From assembly GCF_003584565.2 (NCBI RefSeq), contig NZ_CP031010.1:1116001-1180000 (forward strand): a stretch of DNA of 64,000 bases. Reading direction: 5' to 3'. The stretch's first letter is position 1. Every line of letters begins with the position of its first letter. Below the pieces are notes generated by a model. It was not told the DNA's origin. It worked only from the letters and a program-made list of their open reading frames with translations, and searched no databases. This document shows, piece after piece, positions 7,944 through 16,026 of the stretch. This DNA comes from Alteromonas sp. RKMC-009. GTDB lineage: Bacteria > Pseudomonadota > Gammaproteobacteria > Enterobacterales > Alteromonadaceae. The translations under genes were made by a program, and so were the position numbers.

Positions 7944-9083
7944 TGACAGTTACCCAGTTTTTCTGGTGCCAGCGTCAGACTAGATTTGAGCTAAATTCTT
8001 CTCAGCCCAAACCTGTTTCCCATCAATTAATGTTTCCATTGGCGTTCTGCCGCAACACATTTTGCCCTGATGAGTTCGTTCATTGTTGTAATAATCCAGC
8101 CACTCGTCCAGATCTTTCTGCAACATTTCCAGTGAATCATAGAGTTTCTTACGGAACGTAACCTGATAAAACTCGTTGAGAATGGTTTTGTGGAAGCGTT
8201 CACAGATACCGTTTGTCTGTGGATGACGGGCTTTTGTTTTGGTGTGGTCGATATCATTTATCGCGAGATAAAGCTGGTAATCATGCTGTTCGACCTTTCC
8301 ACAGTATTCCGTGCCTCTGTCGGTAAGAATTCTTAGCATCGGCAGCTCCTGAGCCTCGAAGAACGGCAATACGCGATCATTCAGTACATCTGCGGAGGTG
8401 ATAGGCGTCTTCGTTGTGTAGAGCTTGGCAAACGCAATTTTGCTGTAAGTATCAACAAACGTCTGCTGGTAAATCCGACCAACACCTTTTAAATTTCCAA
8501 CGTAAAACGTGTCCTGAGAGCCGAGATAGCCTGGGTGATGTGTTTCAATTTCACCGCAGGCTTCATCATCCTGTTTCTTCCTTTCCAGTGCAGAAACTTG
8601 CTCGTCGGTTAGTATAATTCCTTCCTTCTCGACCTTCTCCTCAAGAGCAGCCAGACGCTTTTTAAAGTTCTCAAGGTTATGGCGGAGCCAGATAGAACGC
8701 ACGCCGCTGCCGGACACGAATACGCCTTGCTTGCGAAGTTCATTACTGGTTCTTGCTTGACCGTGGGCAGGATAATCGACGGCGTGAACGAGTACAGCTT
8801 GCTCGGTCTTCTCATCAACGCGATTCTTTAAGTTAGGTGTTCTTCTGGATTTGCTGATTAGCGAATCAACACCGCCATCTTCAACTAACTCTTGATAGCG
8901 ATAAAACGTGTCTCGGGATACGCCCATCACTTTACAGGCTTTAGAGACGTTGCCGAGTTCCTCGGCCAGATTGAGTAATCCTGCTTTGTGTTTAATGATT
9001 GGATTGCTAGTATGCAACATGAGAGTTACCTTTTGGTTTGTTTAATAAAGATTCGACACCTTTATCAAACTGGGTAACTCTCA
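7944..9083 (-). mobile_element. IS481-family insertion sequence, 1140 bp
   Basis: The ends are 17-bp inverted repeats: TGACAGTTACCCAGTTT at 7944-7960 and, on the minus strand, TGAGAGTTACCCAGTTT at 9083-9067 (16 of 17 identical). They enclose a single transposase gene on the minus strand. The size fits IS481 elements. No convincing target duplication is visible next to the repeats, so the outer limits are uncertain by a few bases. The right end lies 6 bp from the stop codon of the thioesterase gene. Confidence 0.82.
7980..9020 (-). CDS. IS481-family DDE transposase
   Basis: A 346-residue protein. An N-terminal helix-turn-helix (residues about 15-45, NLAEELGNVSKACKVMGVS) is followed by an integrase catalytic core. 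Acidic residues consistent with the DDE triad lie in GSQDTFYVG, ILTDRGTEYCG and NGICERFHKTI, and the C-terminal YYNNERTHQG motif is typical of IS481. It appears full length and intact, with an AAAGG ribosome site 8 nt before the ATG, so the element may be active. Confidence 0.93.
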   Translation of the reverse strand: MLHTSNPIIKHKAGLLNLAEELGNVSKACKVMGVSRDTFYRYQELVEDGGVDSLISKSRRTPNLKNRVDEKTEQAVLVHAVDYPAHGQARTSNELRKQGVFVSGSGVRSIWLRHNLENFKKRLAALEEKVEKEGIILTDEQVSALERKKQDDEACGEIETHHPGYLGSQDTFYVGNLKGVGRIYQQTFVDTYSKIAFAKLYTTKTPITSADVLNDRVLPFFEAQELPMLRILTDRGTEYCGKVEQHDYQLYLAINDIDHTKTKARHPQTNGICERFHKTILNEFYQVTFRKKLYDSLEMLQKDLDEWLDYYNNERTHQGKMCCGRTPMETLIDGKQVWAEKNLAQI

Positions 9084-9088
9084 TCTTT

Positions 9089-9493
9089 TCAAGTCGATGT
9101 GTCAGATCTGGTCGGAACTAATTCAACTAAATCACTCACCCCCTCAGAGTACAGAGAAACCTCCCCAACCACGAGAGTACGGCCGACTTTGATCAGAGAA
9201 CATTCCGCAATGATTCGCTCATTTGCCGATGGCTTACGTAAGAAGTTGATGTTAAGGCTAGTTGTTACTGCCAATGGCACGATGCCAATTTTACCAAGTA
9301 TCGCCACATAAAGTGCCACATCAGCCACACTCATTAAAACAGGCCCCGAAACCGTTCCGCCAGGACGTAATTCATCCTGACCTACATGATGAGTTACAGT
9401 CGCTCCACCGTTGCTCACTGCTTCCACAACGCATTTGCTTTGTGGAAACTCCGATTTCATGAAAGCGATAACTTCTTCTTTTGTAGCTGTCAT
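9089..9493 (-). CDS. PaaI-like hotdog thioesterase, C-terminus probably altered by IS insertion
   Basis: A 134-residue protein with the 4HBT/PaaI core: HHVGQDELRPGGTVSGPVLMSVADVALYVAIL (helix and loop residues) and LNINFLRKP. It should hydrolyse an acyl-CoA thioester, substrate unknown. The start has a good AGGAG ribosome site. The last about 15 residues (DLVELVPTRSDTST) do not look like the usual final strand of the family and end 6 bp from the IS481 element, so the 3' end was probably replaced. Activity may be lost or reduced. Confidence 0.75.
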   Translation of the reverse strand: MTATKEEVIAFMKSEFPQSKCVVEAVSNGGATVTHHVGQDELRPGGTVSGPVLMSVADVALYVAILGKIGIVPLAVTTSLNINFLRKPSANERIIAECSLIKVGRTLVVGEVSLYSEGVSDLVELVPTRSDTST

Positions 9494-9520
9494 TGAGACT
9501 CCTTAAATATTTATTCACGT

Positions 9521-9707
9521 TTATAGGCACCTGGTGAAGCGTTGCTCCAAGACTTCTATACCCCATTGTAAGCCTGGTTTCTCTTCCACCAATGCAAAGC
9601 CCTGACTTTCGTACAGAAGCTAGAACTTTATCGTCCTGTTTGATCGTCCAAATCTCATTGCTTGGATTATCTAGCCTTCCAATAAATTCCGCCATGCTAC
9701 TCGCCAC
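9521..9707 (-). pseudogene. GNAT acetyltransferase with an internal deletion
   Basis: On the minus strand, MASSMAEFIGRLDNPSN through IKQDDKVLAS matches the early part of a GNAT domain often found in MarR-GNAT proteins. After a frame change, the downstream frame reads LLYESQGFALVEEKPG then LQWGIEVLEQRFTRCL and stop, the end of the same domain. About 60-70 central codons, including the acetyl-CoA loop, are missing. A further N-terminal part is also unreadable. It is a decayed gene between the thioesterase and the oxidoreductase. Confidence 0.75.
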
Positions 9708-9775
9708 TGAACATGCAAATCCCGACCAAAATCAGGCACTGACTGAGTTGAGAGACTAGCGGAAGCTACAAACTG

Positions 9776-10783
9776 TTAATCAAGTTCGACCACTATTTTA
9801 CCAATCTGCTGATTGGACTCCAGATAGTGATGCGCTGCTACTATCTCTTCAAATTTAAAGCTTCGATCAATGACAGGCTTGAGTGTTCCCCCGGATAAAC
9901 CCGAGTGGATAAATTGCTTTGCTCTGCGAAAAAACACGATGTCTTTTATAACTTCAGTAAACACATATCCCCTTACTGTCAGACTTTTACGAAGTGCTAT
10001 TTTTAAGGGAAAAGGAGTGACTTCGGGACTTAATGCTCCGTGTACTATTATTGTTCCTTCAGGGCTCATTGCTTCAGCAATTTCAGCTATCTGCGGCCCA
10101 CCGACAGCATCAAATGCGACTTTTAAATTGTTTGCTCCCAAGATGCTTATCAAGCTATCCAGCAGCGGTTCTTCTTGGGTTGCAATCACATGGGCCGCGC
10201 CAGCCTTGAGCACAGCAGCCTTTTTAGCTCCTGTTAGAGTTGTAGCGATAGGGATACCCCCCAGAGAATTCACAATTTGAATCGCAGCCAATCCAACACT
10301 GCTCGATGCAGCGGTTATCAGTACTGCATCGCCTTTTTGCACGTTAGCAATTTCGACCAAAGCGCCATAAGCTGTCAGGTACTGCATCCAAGCTGCTGCG
10401 CCTTCAGCAAAGGTTAGTCCTGCTGGTTTAAGTGCCACACATTCACTTGGTACGACAATCTCTTCTGCGTAGCAGCCATTCTGAGAAAGCCCCATCTGAG
10501 GGACAATACAGACCTCGTTCCCGAGGCGTAAATGATTTACCTCTTCCCCGACTTCAATGACTATCCCGGATGCTTCATAGCCAATTCGCGAAGGGAAGTC
10601 AGCCTTTTCTATATAGCTGCCTCGCCTAAACATGGCATCAGCACGATTGAGCCCAACAACTTTGACCGCAATACGTACATCAGTGGCCTGCAAACCTGGA
10701 CTCGCGATCGAGTCAATAGTTAATACCTCGGGGCCACCTAATTCATGGAAACGAACAGTTCGAATTAGTTTTCTTGGGCTCAT
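9776..10783 (-). CDS. Zinc-independent medium-chain oxidoreductase (quinone-reductase-like)
   Basis: A 336-residue protein from the chosen ATG at 10783, which has GAGG 6 nt upstream; upstream ATGs at 10798 and 10789 lack this. The N-terminal GroES-like domain (GLNRADAMFRRGSY, GYEASGIV) is followed by a Rossmann fold with ITAASSSVGLAAIQI for NADPH. No catalytic or structural zinc cysteines are visible. The substrate is not identifiable; an enone or quinone is likely. It follows a second MDR gene by about 20 bp and probably shares its operon. Confidence 0.85.
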   Translation of the reverse strand: MSPRKLIRTVRFHELGGPEVLTIDSIASPGLQATDVRIAVKVVGLNRADAMFRRGSYIEKADFPSRIGYEASGIVIEVGEEVNHLRLGNEVCIVPQMGLSQNGCYAEEIVVPSECVALKPAGLTFAEGAAAWMQYLTAYGALVEIANVQKGDAVLITAASSSVGLAAIQIVNSLGGIPIATTLTGAKKAAVLKAGAAHVIATQEEPLLDSLISILGANNLKVAFDAVGGPQIAEIAEAMSPEGTIIVHGALSPEVTPFPLKIALRKSLTVRGYVFTEVIKDIVFFRRAKQFIHSGLSGGTLKPVIDRSFKFEEIVAAHHYLESNQQIGKIVVELD

Positions 10784-10804
10784 ATGCATCCTCAACAATG
10801 ACTT

Positions 10805-11812
10805 TTAAGCAATTACATCAATAACTACTTTACCCATGGATCCCAACTCTACGGCATTATGTGCATCCATTGCCGTGTCCAGGGAAAAGCGTAACGGATC
10901 GAGTAGTGGCTTAATTTGTCCAGCTTCAACGAGAGCCGTAATTTGCCGCAGAATGTCACCATGATGTTTGCGCCCCTCTCCGCTGAGCTGTGGGTGTAAC
11001 ACAAAAATCGCTGACAATGTTGCAGAGCGTAATGACGACGGTGCCAGATTATGTGAGCTGAATGCAGCACAGCTTAAAATATGTCCATAATGTGCAATGA
11101 TACCTAATGAGGCATCGAGTACAGAGCCACCGACAGTGTCGTAAACGATATCGAATCCTTTGCCTTGGGTGTATGCGTCCACGTAGTCAGCAGGGCTTAC
11201 AGTGTGATAATCAATTGGCGTGGCACCAAGCGCCTTGAGCAGTTCTTGTTTTCCAGTCGATGCAGTGGCATAAACGTCGGCACCTAAGGCCTTAGCAATT
11301 TGCACAGCTACATGCCCAACTCCGCCAGCTCCACCTTGGATAAGGACTTTCTGGCCCGCTTTAACATTCGCCTTGTCAACCAAACCTTCCCAAGCGGTAA
11401 GTGCAACCAGAGGTAAAGCCGCAGCTTCACGCATGGACAAATTTTTCGGTTTGAGAGCAAGTAACTCAGCATCTACGTTGGCATATTCAGCCAATGATCC
11501 TTGCAATCCTCGCACTCCGCCAGTCAGACCATAAACTGCATCGCCTACTGCAAAGTCGGTGACGCCGTCGCCGATAGCAACAATTTCTCCAGCTAAATCG
11601 GTGCCAAGTACTGCGGGTAATTCCGGCATGGCATAAGGAGCGATACCTTGGCGGATTTTGTAATCAATAGGATTGACTCCACTTGCAAATATTTTTACTT
11701 GCACCTGACCTGCTGATGGAGAGGGTAAGTTAATCAGGGCATCCCGGAATACTGTACCCTCTTCATATCTATCTAATACCAAAGCACGCATTTGTCTGTT
11801 TAACGCTGTCAT
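10805..11812 (-). CDS. Medium-chain oxidoreductase, NADPH:quinone reductase-like
   Basis: A 335-residue protein starting at the ATG at 11812, with GAGG 6 nt upstream. It has ASGVNPIDYKIRQG, VLGTDLAGEI, the nucleotide-binding loop IQGGAGGVGHVAVQIAK and a C-terminal KVVIDV strand, all typical of quinone-oxidoreductase MDR members. It sits in a minus-strand row SDR - MDR - MDR controlled, by position, by the divergent LysR regulator. The two MDR proteins are clearly different from each other, so this is not a recent duplication. Confidence 0.87.
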   Translation of the reverse strand: MTALNRQMRALVLDRYEEGTVFRDALINLPSPSAGQVQVKIFASGVNPIDYKIRQGIAPYAMPELPAVLGTDLAGEIVAIGDGVTDFAVGDAVYGLTGGVRGLQGSLAEYANVDAELLALKPKNLSMREAAALPLVALTAWEGLVDKANVKAGQKVLIQGGAGGVGHVAVQIAKALGADVYATASTGKQELLKALGATPIDYHTVSPADYVDAYTQGKGFDIVYDTVGGSVLDASLGIIAHYGHILSCAAFSSHNLAPSSLRSATLSAIFVLHPQLSGEGRKHHGDILRQITALVEAGQIKPLLDPLRFSLDTAMDAHNAVELGSMGKVVIDVIA

Positions 11813-11886
11813 CAATAACCTCACAAACTGAATATTCAGCGTGTGGTTAAATCACCCGCTGGTTAATAGGTCTTTTATTAAACGAT

Positions 11887-12645
11887 TTAAAACTCTTGAA
11901 CAGTTGGGCGCAGAACAATCTCGTTGATATCTACATCCGCAGGCTGCTCAATTGCGTATGCGATAGCACGAGCAACAGATTCAGATGGAATTTCATTTTG
12001 CTGATAAAAATCTTTTACAAAGGCTGCCCCCTGAGTATCTGAACTTCCATGTTTTAATTCAGATTCGACTGCCCCCGGTGAAATGATTGTTGAACGAATG
12101 TTACCCCCAACTTCATGGCGCAAGCCTTCGGCAATAGCGCGAACAGCGAATTTGGTTCCGCTATAAACCGTGCCGCCGGGACTGAATACTTTGATACCCG
12201 CTACGGACGAAATATTGATAAAGTGGCCTGTTCCCTGAGCCTGAAAGATCGGAAGCGCTGCGGCTACTCCATACAGCAGACCTTTAACGTTGATGTCAAT
12301 CATGCGATCCCATTCGTCAACCCGAGTCTCAGCTAACGGTGCAATCGCCATTAACCCTGCATTATTGATAACCACATCAACTTTACCGAAGCGCTCTTGT
12401 GCAAGATTTACAAGGGCCTTCACTTGGTCCGGGCTAGTCACATCTGTCGCTTGAACCGCAACTTCTCCGCCCGCTGTGCGTATGTCAGCAGCAATAGCTT
12501 CAAGCTTGTCGATGCGTCGGGCACCTAAAACAACAGATGCGCCAAGGCTGGCTAAATGTCTTGCCGTGGTCTCGCCTAAACCGCTGCTACCACCAGTGAT
12601 AACAACGACCTTACCGCTGATGTTATTTGCTAAAACACTGCTCAT
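11887..12645 (-). CDS. Short-chain dehydrogenase/reductase
   Basis: A 252-residue classical SDR. The cofactor motif is TGGSSGLGE, followed by NNAGLM, the catalytic Ser in ISSVAG, and YSGTKFAV giving the YxxxK pair. I take the ATG at 12645 (MSSVLANN), with GAGG upstream; the open frame continues 15 codons further but without a ribosome site. The substrate is unknown. It is the first gene of the operon and is divergent from the LysR regulator. Confidence 0.9.
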   Translation of the reverse strand: MSSVLANNISGKVVVITGGSSGLGETTARHLASLGASVVLGARRIDKLEAIAADIRTAGGEVAVQATDVTSPDQVKALVNLAQERFGKVDVVINNAGLMAIAPLAETRVDEWDRMIDINVKGLLYGVAAALPIFQAQGTGHFINISSVAGIKVFSPGGTVYSGTKFAVRAIAEGLRHEVGGNIRSTIISPGAVESELKHGSSDTQGAAFVKDFYQQNEIPSESVARAIAYAIEQPADVDINEIVLRPTVQEF

Positions 12646-12744
12646 AGTTAATATCCTCAAATAAGTTGAATGACGTTGTCTAAATAACAAGCAAAGTATC
12701 TCTTACCTTCAAAAACCAATAAATGGAAATGTTTTAATTTCACA

Positions 12745-12761
12745 ATTCCATATTTTGGAAT
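12745..12761. promoter_or_regulatory. Candidate LysR-regulator operator
   Basis: ATTCCATATTTTGGAAT is a perfect palindrome with 6-bp arms and a 5-bp centre, fitting the T-N11-A rule for LysR-type sites. It lies between the divergent SDR and lysR starts. Confidence 0.6.
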
Positions 12762-12800
12762 AATATTTATGTATTCATTTCAAACCTGAATGTGACTGTG

Positions 12801-13694
12801 ATGCTTAACAGATTGGAAATGCTCCGGATATTTTGTACTGCTGCTGAGTCTCGCAGCTTTAAAGAAGCGGCTAACCGTCTGGGAATTTCTCCTCAGGCAG
12901 TGACACGAGCAGTGAAGGAGTTAGAGCGATTGCAAGGGGAGCTTCTATTTCATCGAAATACTCGACACATACAAGTGACCCTAGTTGGAGAAAAATTTGC
13001 TGTGATAGCAAAAGAACGCCTGCGTGCTGTAGATGAATTGTTTCAAACAAGCGCCCCTGACTCGGGTAATGAATTACAAGGGCGGGTTCGTATCGCAGCG
13101 CCTGTTGGTTTTGGTCATAAATGCTTAATGCCAGTATTACTGGAACTTTCAACAATACATCCTCAACTGGATATAGACCTGACACTCAGTGACGAGCGCG
13201 TGGATGTAGTTGACGAAAAAATAGATATTGGGATTCGTATCGGCTTCATGAGAGATAGTCGATTTATTGCCCGTCAGCTCACCAAAATTAATATGTATGT
13301 CGTGGCTTCGCCTGAGTTAATAAATAGAGTGGGAACGCCTGCGTCTATTGAAGAACTAAACCACTTGCCCGTTACAGGGTTAGTAGATCGCAATACGGGA
13401 AAGCTTTGGCCATGGGTTTTTTCCATGGACAGACAGTGGACGCCATCCATAACACGTTTTCGAAGTGCCGACACCGAAGCTGAATTAATGGCTATACAAA
13501 ATGGGCTGGGGTTTGCTCAAATTCCTGACTTTTTGGCCCAAGACTTATTACGCCAGGAGAAACTTGTGAGAGTGTTAGAAGAGGTCGAGCCGGTGCCTTG
13601 GGATTTATATATTTATCGCCCTCAACGTGGTCCAGTACCACAACGTATTCGATTGGTTTTTGATCACTTGGTGTCAAGATTGAGTGTCCGCTAA
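12801..13694 (+). CDS. LysR-family transcriptional regulator
   Basis: A 297-residue protein from the ATG at 12801; a GTG at 12792 in the same frame is also possible. The winged helix-turn-helix covers residues about 1-60 (FKEAANRLGISPQAVTRAVKELE). It is followed by a substrate-binding domain of the periplasmic-protein type (RVRIAAPVGFGH, DIGIRIGFM). It is divergent from the SDR/MDR genes, the usual arrangement for a LysR regulator of its neighbours. The inducer cannot be predicted. Confidence 0.92.
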   Translation: MLNRLEMLRIFCTAAESRSFKEAANRLGISPQAVTRAVKELERLQGELLFHRNTRHIQVTLVGEKFAVIAKERLRAVDELFQTSAPDSGNELQGRVRIAAPVGFGHKCLMPVLLELSTIHPQLDIDLTLSDERVDVVDEKIDIGIRIGFMRDSRFIARQLTKINMYVVASPELINRVGTPASIEELNHLPVTGLVDRNTGKLWPWVFSMDRQWTPSITRFRSADTEAELMAIQNGLGFAQIPDFLAQDLLRQEKLVRVLEEVEPVPWDLYIYRPQRGPVPQRIRLVFDHLVSRLSVR

Positions 13695-13826
13695 TGGCAC
13701 ATATGCGACTGTCAGATTTGACAGACGAATCCAAAGGAGGACTCAAATAAAGTTGAAGTATATTTTTCACCCGCACGCTCAGAAATTGTCATCAGTCTGA
13801 GCTGCTTTTAAGCAAATTTTTTCCCA

Positions 13827-13850
13827 AAAGTTCATATATAGCTGAACTTT
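13827..13850. repeat. Perfect inverted repeat after lysR
   Basis: AAAGTTCA and TGAACTTT arms (8 bp) with an 8-nt centre TATATAGC. It lacks a T-tract, so it could be an operator or a weak terminator between the convergent lysR and yigZ. Confidence 0.4.
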
Positions 13851-13860
13851 AGCAGAATTC

Positions 13861-13963
13861 TTATTTAAACGTCCCCGTCAAACCCGCATGAATAGTGGAG
13901 CTGAGAACTGCATTAAGTTCATTTCCACCAAATATCACATACGCTTTTGTAGTTAACGGACCG
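13861..13963 (-). pseudogene. Possible 3' remnant of an outer-membrane-type protein
   Basis: On the minus strand, directly after the yigZ stop, a frame reads LTTKAYVIFGGNELNAVL then SSTIHAGLTGTFK and stop. The alternation and the short ending resemble the last strands of a beta-barrel or autotransporter protein. No start is present, and the frame runs back into the 3' end of yigZ. It may be coincidence; I could not tie it to a named family. Confidence 0.25.
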
Positions 13964-14566
13964 TCACCCTTTAACGGCTTTTACTGTCAAACCGAGGCTT
14001 CCTTCATACTGACGTAAAGCCTCAACGGCGCTGTCGGGTATGGCAATGCTAAGGGTTACAGCCTGCGAGTAAGTGCAATCTGTGACTTTACCTTTTACCG
14101 ATTCAGTCCAGTGGCGGACAAATTGTTCCTGAGCAAAATCAGTGGTCACGGTAAAGTCATTGAGTTTTACCTGAGTAATAACCGGCAGGGTTTCCATGGT
14201 CTGTTGTGCTGCGCCAGAATAGGCGCGGACAAGTCCGCCGGCTCCCAGTTTTATACCGCCAAAATAGCGGGTAACGATCATCATGATGTTACCCACCGGT
14301 TTGTGCTGTAATACATTGAGTATAGGCTTTCCGGCCGTGCCGGAGGGTTCCCCGTCATCAGACATCGCCACGCTGAGTGGCTGCTCGGGATGGCCTAACA
14401 GATAAGCCCAGCAATGATGCCTGGCATCCGGATAGCGGGCTTTCACTTCATCAAGCATCAGCATGGCGTCTTCGCGGGTCTGGGCGAAGCCGGCGCAGGC
14501 ATAAAACTTACTCTTCTTAATTTCCAGCAGGGTTTCGTAACGCTGCGCAGGAATGGAATAACTCAT
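13964..14566 (-). CDS. yigZ: YigZ/IMPACT-family protein
   Basis: A 200-residue protein, near the 204 of E. coli YigZ. The N-terminal UPF0029 domain has the family core DARHHCWAYLLG, SDDGEPSGTAGKPIL and VTRYFGGIKLGAGGLVRAYS; a ferredoxin-like C-terminal domain follows. The family is structurally related to ribosome-associated IMPACT proteins; the bacterial role is unsettled. The start at 14566 is 2 nt after the stop codon of the peptidase gene, indicating coupled translation. The open frame extends 20 codons further into that gene but starts there are unlikely. Confidence 0.93.
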   Translation of the reverse strand: MSYSIPAQRYETLLEIKKSKFYACAGFAQTREDAMLMLDEVKARYPDARHHCWAYLLGHPEQPLSVAMSDDGEPSGTAGKPILNVLQHKPVGNIMMIVTRYFGGIKLGAGGLVRAYSGAAQQTMETLPVITQVKLNDFTVTTDFAQEQFVRHWTESVKGKVTDCTYSQAVTLSIAIPDSAVEALRQYEGSLGLTVKAVKG

Positions 14567-14567
14567 C

Positions 14568-15782
14568 TTAGTTAAAAGGGTTCTCAATACTGTTAGCGGG
14601 CTCAGTAAACCATGCAGGGCCTTCATCTGTCATGTAGAAATGGTCTTCAAGGCGAATACCGAACTCCCCGGGGACCACTATCATCGGCTCGTTACTGAAA
14701 CACATTCCGGTAGCCAGTGGCTGCGGATTATCTTTCACCAGATAGGGCCATTCGTGTATGTCCATGCCGATACCGTGACCGGTGCGGTGGGGCAGGCCGG
14801 GCAACTGATAATCGGGGCCTAACCCGTAGCCCGCCAGGCACTCTCTGGCTGCGGCATCAACCTGTCCGCAAGGCGTACCGGGTTGTGCTGCGTTAAACGC
14901 GGCAATCTGCGCTTCTTTTTCTGCCTGCCACAAGCGGGCCTGTTTTTCTGTAGGCTCCCCGAAGCAGTAGGTACGGGTTATGTCAGACAGATAACCTTTC
15001 AGTTTACAGCCCGTGTCGATGAGGACCAGGTCGCCGGGTTTCAGTACCTGTGGATCTTTTACTCCATGAGGAAAAGAGGTAGCTTTACCGAACAGGACGA
15101 TGCAGAAATACGAACCTGCCGGCGCGCCAGTTTTCTTGTGCGCTTCATGAATGAACTGTTCCACTTCGGTGGTGGTGATCCCTTCGTAAAGAATACTGGC
15201 GGCGGCTTTGTGCACCTCCAGCGTCATATCCATGGCCCGCTGGATCAGCGCCAGTTCCGGTGCCGTTTTATGCATGCGGCACCCGGCTGTCACCGGACTG
15301 GCGTTAACCAGTTGCAACTCAGGCATGGCTTTTTGAAAACCGTCGGTAATAAAAAAGGCCGTTGATTCGTCAATACCCACTTTGTCGCCGGGCTTTACAC
15401 CGGCTTGCTTCAGTAACTGCGCGAACAGGACGTAAGGACTTTCATGTTCCTGCCAGCCGGCAATGTCACCGGCGATGATCTGACGTTCAGACAGGGAAGC
15501 TATTTCGAAAAACGGTGCAATAAAAGTGACCGGACCTTCTGCTGGCAGTAATGCGCCCACCAGTCTTTCACTGGCGTACCATTCAAGGCCGGTGAAATAA
15601 GTCATATTGGTGCCGGCATTCAGGTAAAGCGCCGCAATACCCTGCGCTTTCATTAATGCCTGCGCTTTTTGGATCCTGGCTTCAAACTCTTCTTTGCCAA
15701 TCGCCACAGTATCTTTTGTCATATCCTGAAGTGCGGACAAAGCTTCTTCTTTTGTTTTCCCGCCTATGCCGTTTCCTGTCAT
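14568..15782 (-). CDS. M24-family metallopeptidase (Xaa-Pro peptidase/creatinase fold)
   Basis: A 404-residue protein with an N-terminal creatinase-type domain (to about residue 170) and a C-terminal pita-bread domain. The expected metal ligands are present: two Asp in LIDTGCKLKGYLSDITRTY, His in HRTGHGIGMDIHE, and Glu in SNEPMIVVPGEFG and IRLEDHF. It probably cleaves Xaa-Pro dipeptides or N-terminal Xaa-Pro bonds in the cytoplasm. The start has a strong GGAGG site. No signal peptide is seen. It is co-transcribed with yigZ. The 244 bp upstream, divergent from the DUF885 gene, shows no motif I can name. Confidence 0.93.
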   Translation of the reverse strand: MTGNGIGGKTKEEALSALQDMTKDTVAIGKEEFEARIQKAQALMKAQGIAALYLNAGTNMTYFTGLEWYASERLVGALLPAEGPVTFIAPFFEIASLSERQIIAGDIAGWQEHESPYVLFAQLLKQAGVKPGDKVGIDESTAFFITDGFQKAMPELQLVNASPVTAGCRMHKTAPELALIQRAMDMTLEVHKAAASILYEGITTTEVEQFIHEAHKKTGAPAGSYFCIVLFGKATSFPHGVKDPQVLKPGDLVLIDTGCKLKGYLSDITRTYCFGEPTEKQARLWQAEKEAQIAAFNAAQPGTPCGQVDAAARECLAGYGLGPDYQLPGLPHRTGHGIGMDIHEWPYLVKDNPQPLATGMCFSNEPMIVVPGEFGIRLEDHFYMTDEGPAWFTEPANSIENPFN

Positions 15783-16026
15783 GGTACCTCCGGTAAATTC
15801 GCTTATTCTGCCGGTTATCTGTCCGGCTTCTTGTGGTTGCTATCATACGGATAAATAAGCAAAGGATCTCCTCGTCCGGCGGTAAATTCAGTCCGCCTGC
15901 CGATTTGCTGTTTATCCGCTCATTTTGCACAACCGGCGGCTAAATCTGGTAATCCGTTGTCCTGCCGTGTTAAAACTCAATGCAGCCCATTTCAGGTAAA
16001 TAACAATAAAAACAGGGAGAACATTT

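Noticed and set aside
9372..9707. 111-codon gene on the minus strand between thioesterase and oxidoreductase
   Set aside because: Only its first 31 codons are meaningful (GNAT); the rest is out of frame and runs over the thioesterase gene. It is annotated as a GNAT pseudogene instead.
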